DNA of 64,000 nt from JAWXBM01 sp964470455 (GTDB lineage: Bacteria > Pseudomonadota > Gammaproteobacteria > Xanthomonadales > SZUA-36). The position numbers and the translations under genes are program-made. The stretch covers positions 1 to 64,000 of the forward strand of contig CAYYCX010000002.1 of NCBI GenBank assembly GCA_964470455.1. The letters are read 5' to 3'. The notes below the pieces were generated by a model. It was given only the letters and a program-made list of their open reading frames with translations. It was not told the DNA's origin and made no database searches. This document shows, piece after piece, positions 58,690 to 64,000 of the stretch (the stretch's first letter is position 1; every line of letters begins with the position of its first letter).

Positions 58690-61436
58690 AATCAAGAATT
58701 GCAGTATCCCTTTCTTATTTGTGCGCCGCTTTGGCAACTTCCGTTTGGGCCGTCGATACCGGCCCCGACACCGCCGAACCCGGATCGGTTGAAGCAATTG
58801 CCGGCTTTACTTCCGAGCCGCGCTTTTCCAGCCCCTGGGTGGCTTATGTGCCGGACTCGGCAGATGTTCCATCGCCGAAAGACTATCTCGGCTATCACAT
58901 TGGAACACCCGGCGAGCTGACCCACTCGGAAAAAATTCGCGGCTACGTGCGGGCGCTGGATGAAAAATCCGACCGTGTGCACGTGGAGACGATCGGCCAG
59001 ACCGCCGAGGGCAAGGACATTGTTCTGGTGGTGATCGGCAGCGAAGAGAATATCGCCAACCTTGATGCCTTCAAGGAGGCCAATGCGGCCTTGGCTGATC
59101 CGCGCAAGACCTCGCCGCAGCAGGCCGAAGAACTGATCGCGCAAAGCCGCCCGGCCTACTATTTCAACTGCAACCTGCATTCCGATGAAACCGGCAGCGG
59201 CGAGATGTGCATGGAACTGGCTTACCGGCTGGCGGTGTCTGAACAGCCGATGATCCAGGGCATCCGCGAGAAGCTGCTGGTGCTGATCAACCCGGTATCC
59301 GAACCCGATGGCCGCGACCGTGTGGTGGACTGGTTCTACCGCTACCTCAAGGGCAAGATGGATTTCACCGCACTGCCCCGGCAGAGCCCGCCGTACTGGA
59401 GCGAATACGTCTACGTGGACATCAACCGCGATGCGCACCAGAAGCTGTTTCCGTCCACCCAGGCCGTGAGCAGAATGTTTTTCGATTACCACCCGGTGGT
59501 GGTGCATGACCTGCACGAGGCCATTGCCCTGCTGTTGTCGTGGAATGGTACCGGTCCGTACAACCCTTACATGGACCCGATCGTCACCTCGCGCTGGCTG
59601 GAAATGAGTTTCCACGAGATGACGGACATGAGTTCGATGGGCATGCCTGGCGTGTGGACGTGGAACTTCGGCGAAGGCTTTGGCCACCATTACCTGGATT
59701 CCGTGGCCATCAACCACAACGCCATCGGCCGCGGTTACGAAACCTGGGGCAATGCCACGGCGGAGACGGTAACGCGCCAGCTCGAAGCCGACGATGTCAG
59801 CCGCGAGTGGTACCGCCCCTGGCCGCCGGACAAGGAGTTTGTCTGGTCGATGCGCGACAACGTGAATTACCAGCAGACGGCGGCGCTTTCCATCCTCGAC
59901 TGGTCAGCGCAACACGACAAGCAGCTGTTGCGCGACTTCTACCAGACCGGCTACAACTCCTGGCAGAAGGGCGTGAATGAAAAACCGTATGCCTTCGTCA
60001 TACCGGCGCAGCAGGTCGATCGCTTGCGCGTGGCGCGCATGGTCAACCGCCTGAGAGCGCAGAAAATAGAAGTGGGACGGTTGCAATCCTCGCTGCAGTT
60101 GGCCGAGGGTGAATTTAGCGCCGGCGACTTCATCGTCATGCTGGACCAGCCTTACCGCAACTTCGCCGTCGATGTCCTGCAGCCGCAGCAATTTCCGGAA
60201 AACTACGAACAACTGCCCTATGACGATGTGAGCTGGGCTTACCCGGTGGGCTTTGATGTGAATGCCATCCGCATCGAAGATGAACGTGTTCGCAAGGCCC
60301 GTTTCGAACTGCTGCAGGCCGATGTGGCGCCTGCCGGCGAAACCCGGGGCAACGGCCCGGTGTGGCTGCTGCGCGATACCGGCCAGGAAGCGCTGCTGGC
60401 GGCGCGTTACCGGCTGGCGAATTTCCAGGTGGAAATCGCCGAACAGTCATTCCGCGAAGGCAGTGCGGATTATCCGGCGGGTTCCTGGATCATTACGTCC
60501 GGCGATGGTGAAACCGGTGAACTGGATGCTGCCGTGCAGCAGCTCAGCCGCGAACTCGCGCTGGACTTCGCCGCCGTGCGCCGCGTGCCGGATGTGTCAA
60601 CGCACGTCGCCGAGCTGCCGCGCCTCGGTGTGTGGGTGCCCTGGGCCGATACCGACATGATGGGCTGGGTGCGCTGGGTGCTGGATGACCATGGTGTGCC
60701 CTACACCTACCTGCGCGATGAAGACCTGCGCGCCGGCGGCCTGAAAGACAAAGTCGATGTGATCCTGTACGGGCCTTTCTCGCGGCTGGAACTGACCGGC
60801 CAGATTCATGGCATTGCCGCCACCGAAGGCCCCATGCCGTTCGAGAGCACAGCGGAGTTTCCCCACCTGGGCAAGCCGGTGGCCTCAAAAGACATCACCG
60901 GCGGCCCGGGCTATGCCGGCCTGGCTGAATTGCAGGAATTCGTTGAGCAGGGTGGCGTGCTGCTGACGCTGGGTGGCGGCAGCACCCTGGCGCTGGAGGG
61001 CGGCCTGGTGCGCGGCGTTCCGCGAGCCAGCAGTACATCGGTATTCACTCCGGGCGCCGAAATCCGCGCGACCTTCGCGCAGCCCGATCACCCCATCTCC
61101 TACGGCTATGGCCAGGAGACCGCCATCTTCCGCACCAACCTGCCGGTGTACGACACGCCGCGGCACTGGGTGACGATGGCCTATTGCACGTCCTGCCTGA
61201 CCGGACCCAAGGACCCGGGCAGGGTGGTCATGACCTGGGGCGGCAGCGGACCCATGGTGACCAGCGGCGGCATGCGCGGCGCGGATGAACTGGCTGGCCG
61301 GCCGGCCGTCATCGACACGCCGGTTGGGGAAGGGCATGTGATTACCTACAACTTCAACGGCATCCACCGCGACATGAACCGTGGCGATTACCGGCTGGTG
61401 TGGAACGCCATCATCAACTGGAATGCTTTGCCCTAG
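58686..61436 (+). CDS. Large secreted M14 zinc carboxypeptidase
   Basis: A 916-residue exported protein starting on an ATGA overlap, with signal MKSRIAVSLSYLCAALATSV. The M14 zinc motif is HSDE (His165, Glu168) in NLHSDETGSGEMCMEL; a later VVHDLHEAIALL supplies the third ligand candidate (His274 or His277). Residues 420-916 are unassigned and include a glutamine-amidotransferase-like VDVILYGPF/LLTLGGGSTLAL region. It would trim C-terminal residues from a peptide in the periplasm or outside. M14 enzymes of this size with a C-terminal extension are known in environmental bacteria. Confidence 0.85.
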   Translation: MKSRIAVSLSYLCAALATSVWAVDTGPDTAEPGSVEAIAGFTSEPRFSSPWVAYVPDSADVPSPKDYLGYHIGTPGELTHSEKIRGYVRALDEKSDRVHVETIGQTAEGKDIVLVVIGSEENIANLDAFKEANAALADPRKTSPQQAEELIAQSRPAYYFNCNLHSDETGSGEMCMELAYRLAVSEQPMIQGIREKLLVLINPVSEPDGRDRVVDWFYRYLKGKMDFTALPRQSPPYWSEYVYVDINRDAHQKLFPSTQAVSRMFFDYHPVVVHDLHEAIALLLSWNGTGPYNPYMDPIVTSRWLEMSFHEMTDMSSMGMPGVWTWNFGEGFGHHYLDSVAINHNAIGRGYETWGNATAETVTRQLEADDVSREWYRPWPPDKEFVWSMRDNVNYQQTAALSILDWSAQHDKQLLRDFYQTGYNSWQKGVNEKPYAFVIPAQQVDRLRVARMVNRLRAQKIEVGRLQSSLQLAEGEFSAGDFIVMLDQPYRNFAVDVLQPQQFPENYEQLPYDDVSWAYPVGFDVNAIRIEDERVRKARFELLQADVAPAGETRGNGPVWLLRDTGQEALLAARYRLANFQVEIAEQSFREGSADYPAGSWIITSGDGETGELDAAVQQLSRELALDFAAVRRVPDVSTHVAELPRLGVWVPWADTDMMGWVRWVLDDHGVPYTYLRDEDLRAGGLKDKVDVILYGPFSRLELTGQIHGIAATEGPMPFESTAEFPHLGKPVASKDITGGPGYAGLAELQEFVEQGGVLLTLGGGSTLALEGGLVRGVPRASSTSVFTPGAEIRATFAQPDHPISYGYGQETAIFRTNLPVYDTPRHWVTMAYCTSCLTGPKDPGRVVMTWGGSGPMVTSGGMRGADELAGRPAVIDTPVGEGHVITYNFNGIHRDMNRGDYRLVWNAIINWNALP

Positions 61437-61592
61437 AACAATAGTTCGACAAGAGTATTGTGGGAGTTCCGCCGTCCGGAGTACCATTCCAGCCAGGTAG
61501 CGCAGCGCGTTCCGGGCTGAAGCAGGTATGGACTGGGAACGACCGCTGCCTGTCCGCTGTTCTCTTTCCACAAGGGGTCTGCCGGTTCAGCC

Positions 61593-63515
61593 ATGAAATC
61601 GAAGCTTGGGACCTTGATCATTGCTGTGAGCCTGGCGGGCTTCGCTCCAACCCTGGCCGCTGTCAACTGCGCCCTTCCGGGCCTGGCCTACATACTCGAC
61701 TCACAGGCGGAGGTCGACGACTTCCAGGCCACCTATGGCAATGGCGGAATCTGCGATGTGCTGCCCAGGGATCTGGAGATTTCCGGCGCAGACATCACCA
61801 ACCTGGATGGCCTGGCGGACATCACCTCGATTGGCCGCGGCTTGTTGATCTCGAATAACCCTCTTCTTGCCAACCTGGACGGGCTGCAGAACCTGACGCA
61901 GGTTGATGAAGGTTTGCTGATCTCCGGAAATGCGGTGTTGGCCAATATCGACGGCCTGTCCAATGTGCAGGCATTTCGTGCCGTGGGGATTAGTGGCAAT
62001 CCAAACCTGCAAAATGTCGACGGTCTTTCTAGCCTGGTCACTGTGGACCAGTTCCTCACCATTGCCTCGAATCATGCCCTGCAGGATCTGGATGGCCTCG
62101 CCAATCTGCAACAGGTTGACGGGTCGATTCAGATCGTGGACAACCTGGAATTGCTGGACCTGGCAGGACTCTCCAGCCTGGTTATAGTGGGTGCACAGCT
62201 TTCCATCCAGCAAGGCGTCAAGCTGGAAAGCCTCAATGGCCTGCAGAACCTGGAATCCGTTGGGGGAGGGCTTTGGCTGCAGCTCAATCCTGTGCTGCTG
62301 GATGTTAATGGGCTTTCCGGTCTGCAATCAGTGGGTGGCGACCTGGAAATTGAAGGCAATGACGCGCTGCTGGACCTGGACGGGCTTGGTAGCTTGTCCG
62401 GACCTCTGAATGGCAAATTACGAATTGAAGACAATACTTCACTGACCGATGTGGACGGCCTGCTGGGCATCACTTCCATTGCCGGAAACATCCAGGTCAA
62501 GGGCAACGACGCACTGCTCAACCTGGACGGCTTGCAGAACATAACAGGGTTCGGTGACTGGCTGTATATCGCCGACAACGCTGCGTTGCTAAACCTCGAT
62601 GGCCTGGGTGGCGCCAGCAACAATTCCTTGGGCACCATGCAGATTGTGCTCAATCCGGCGCTGACCAGCATCGCGGGCCTGGCGGGAATTACCGGCCTGG
62701 TTGGTGATGTAACTGTAAGCGGCAATAGCTCACTGCTGTCACTGATGGGGCTCGAAGGTATCAGCGCAACTGTGGATGATCTGACGGTTGCGAATAACAG
62801 TGCATTGGAAAACGTGGATGGTTTGTCCAGTGTTCAGGCAATTGGGGGTGACGGAGAAATATACGGCAATAGTTCGCTGGAAAATATTGACGGCTTGTTT
62901 GCGCTACACACTGTCGGACATTTCTTCATAGTCGGCAATAATGACTTGATCGTGAATTTGAACAGTCTGTCGAGCTTGACTCACGTTGGAAGGACCTTGG
63001 CTGTGCAGGCGAACGATTTGTTGACCCAATGTGCTGGTTTGTTTCCCTTGCTGGACGATATCGATGATGCTGTTCCGGGGCCTGGCCCGAATCCCAGTTT
63101 TGCAAATGTTCCCGACGTGGAAATCGTCCAGATGAGTGGTAACGGTGTTGGCTGCAATTCGATAGCAGATATATTGGACGACCCCTCCTTCGCCACCCTG
63201 ACCGTGGCCAAGAGTTATACCGACGGCAATTCCAAGGCTGTTACAGTCACGCTCAAGTGCCTAAGCCCGACCACCCTCATCAGCCCCGCCAGCGGACAGG
63301 CTGCACCCGGCCTGGATGCCAGCTTTGAGATCAAGCGATTCATTCCAGGGTACAACTCAGATTGCAGCGTGACGGAAACCAGGGTGCCGACAGGTTACCT
63401 GGCCGATGAATCGGACTGCCAGTCGGTAAGCCTGGTGCAGGCCGGCGCCAGCGGCTGTGCGATCGTCAACCAGCTGAACCCGGACATTGTATTCTTCCAC
63501 GGCTTTGAGGAATGA
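61593..63515 (+). CDS. Secreted protein with about 18 leucine-rich-type repeats
   Basis: A 640-residue exported protein with signal MKSKLGTLIIAVSLAGFAPT and a short Cys-containing lead. About 18 tandem repeats of 22-25 residues follow, of the form NxxLxNLDGLxxLxxVxGxLxI (fewer than 24 residues each), like bacterial receptor-L/LRR solenoids. After residue 505 a separate domain reads LTVAKSYTDGNSKAVTVTLK with Cys-containing strands, and the chain ends in VFFHGFEE. The domain before the tail is a recurrent module in secreted gammaproteobacterial proteins. It is probably a surface or secreted binding protein; the ligand is unknown. It follows the carboxypeptidase after 156 bases without a clear terminator. 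Confidence 0.82.
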   Translation: MKSKLGTLIIAVSLAGFAPTLAAVNCALPGLAYILDSQAEVDDFQATYGNGGICDVLPRDLEISGADITNLDGLADITSIGRGLLISNNPLLANLDGLQNLTQVDEGLLISGNAVLANIDGLSNVQAFRAVGISGNPNLQNVDGLSSLVTVDQFLTIASNHALQDLDGLANLQQVDGSIQIVDNLELLDLAGLSSLVIVGAQLSIQQGVKLESLNGLQNLESVGGGLWLQLNPVLLDVNGLSGLQSVGGDLEIEGNDALLDLDGLGSLSGPLNGKLRIEDNTSLTDVDGLLGITSIAGNIQVKGNDALLNLDGLQNITGFGDWLYIADNAALLNLDGLGGASNNSLGTMQIVLNPALTSIAGLAGITGLVGDVTVSGNSSLLSLMGLEGISATVDDLTVANNSALENVDGLSSVQAIGGDGEIYGNSSLENIDGLFALHTVGHFFIVGNNDLIVNLNSLSSLTHVGRTLAVQANDLLTQCAGLFPLLDDIDDAVPGPGPNPSFANVPDVEIVQMSGNGVGCNSIADILDDPSFATLTVAKSYTDGNSKAVTVTLKCLSPTTLISPASGQAAPGLDASFEIKRFIPGYNSDCSVTETRVPTGYLADESDCQSVSLVQAGASGCAIVNQLNPDIVFFHGFEE

Positions 63516-63522
63516 AGCGCGC

Positions 63523-64000
63523 TTAGCCCTCAATCGCCTTGAACATGCTCATCAGCTCAGCCTGCTGGTGGGCGAGCTTGAGTTGCTCGACTTTCTGCCG
63601 GAAGCCCGGCGGGCCAAAGCCCAGGCAGCGCACGCCAACGAATTTGCCGTCTTCAACGATACGCTCGGTGAACAACAATGGCCGGCCTTGCTCCTGGGCG
63701 TGGGCTTTCAGCCAGTCCAGCGTGCGTTCGGGAATCTTCTCGCCCACCGGCACAGCATTGATCACCTGCTGGTCCTGCCAGTCGTACCAGAGAAACACGA
63801 TCGCGCCGCATTCGCTGGGGCGCATCCAGTCGGGCAGCGGGTTGTCCGGGCGCATCCAGCCGCAAAAAAAATCACGACAGGGATACTTTGGCCGTTCGGA
63901 GTAGATTGCGCAGCCACCCGGCGTGCTGTGCGGGCAGGGATGGCCTGGCCTGACCACTGCGCCATTGATGTTGGTGGACAGCCAGCCATCGCAGCAGGCG
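63523..64000 (-). CDS. Cysteine-cluster (YkgJ-like) protein, 5' end outside the window
   Basis: The frame is open to the right edge, so the N-terminus is missing. Visible from the edge are ACCDGWLSTNINGAVVRPGH, then CPHSTPGGCAIYSERPKYPC and RDFFCGW. This matches the YkgJ/zinc-or-iron-chelating cysteine-cluster family (CCDG, CPxxxxGGC, CRxFxCGW). The rest is an unassigned helical C-terminal part ending in MSMFKAIEG. A GTG at 63957 is not the real start because the cluster begins upstream of it. It converges with the repeat protein gene, eight bases apart. Confidence 0.82.
   Translation of the reverse strand, partial: ACCDGWLSTNINGAVVRPGHPCPHSTPGGCAIYSERPKYPCRDFFCGWMRPDNPLPDWMRPSECGAIVFLWYDWQDQQVINAVPVGEKIPERTLDWLKAHAQEQGRPLLFTERIVEDGKFVGVRCLGFGPPGFRQKVEQLKLAHQQAELMSMFKAIEG

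Noticed and set aside
1..64000. tRNA genes, CRISPR arrays, integrases or phage genes
   Set aside because: No tRNA T-loop context, regularly spaced repeats or mobile-element genes were found on reading; a tRNAscan and CRISPR search would settle it.

Overview
The window reads as chromosomal DNA of a GC-rich gammaproteobacterium. The support is a complete mlaFEDCB-mlaA operon, an ElaA acetyltransferase, SelO, a CGFS glutaredoxin fusion, a MltF-type lytic transglycosylase, a type IV minor-pilin operon and many outer-membrane lipoproteins. Several secreted proteins end in a short Phe-x-x-[Gly/Asn]-Phe-Glu tail, which I associate with Xanthomonadales/Chromatiales-like lineages such as Wenzhouxiangellaceae or Woeseiaceae; that placement is inference. 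I see no tRNA, rRNA, CRISPR array, phage or intact insertion sequence.

Layout. 0-4 kb: an acidic hendecad-repeat lipoprotein, a glutaredoxin/A-type/rhodanese fusion, an orphan protein, elaA and a DUF1232 protein. 4-10.2 kb (minus): a complete oligopeptide ABC importer operon (binding lipoprotein, two permeases, two ATPases) followed by a LEA14-like lipoprotein. 10.2-14.2 kb (minus): the Mla phospholipid-trafficking operon. 14.3-14.75 kb (minus): a probable structured non-coding RNA with its own promoter and strong terminator. 15-21.7 kb (plus): MltF-like transglycosylase, a 1000-residue DUF748 protein, peptide deformylase and an APC permease. 21.7-25.6 kb: a hipBA toxin-antitoxin pair with three operator-like palindromes, then a lower-GC patch of small unknown genes. 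25.6-30.9 kb: a secreted metzincin and the pilin operon. 30.9-37.6 kb (minus): patatin lipase, a copper cassette (two-domain multicopper oxidase, cupredoxin and unknown membrane protein), an APC permease and an M48 protease. 37.7-40 kb: a decayed UbiA-type prenyltransferase, an MFS transporter and a BRCT protein. 40-44.3 kb (minus) and 48.4-53.1 kb (plus): two MacB/DevBCA-type ABC exporters. Between them lie a secreted beta-propeller-like protein, selO, two small membrane proteins and a divergent MerR regulator with a textbook 19-bp-spacer promoter.

The most unusual locus is 53.2-61.4 kb. Two tandem proteins resemble cyanophycin synthetase (CphA) but keep only its N-terminal and Mur-ligase parts; the central ATP-grasp domain is collapsed. 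They are followed by a SAM methyltransferase and, with an ATGA overlap, a large secreted M14 carboxypeptidase. A terminator separates this unit from the preceding exporter. It may make or modify an isopeptide-containing product, but the product cannot be read from the sequence. The window closes with a secreted protein of about 18 leucine-rich-type repeats and the 3' part of a cysteine-cluster protein cut by the window edge.
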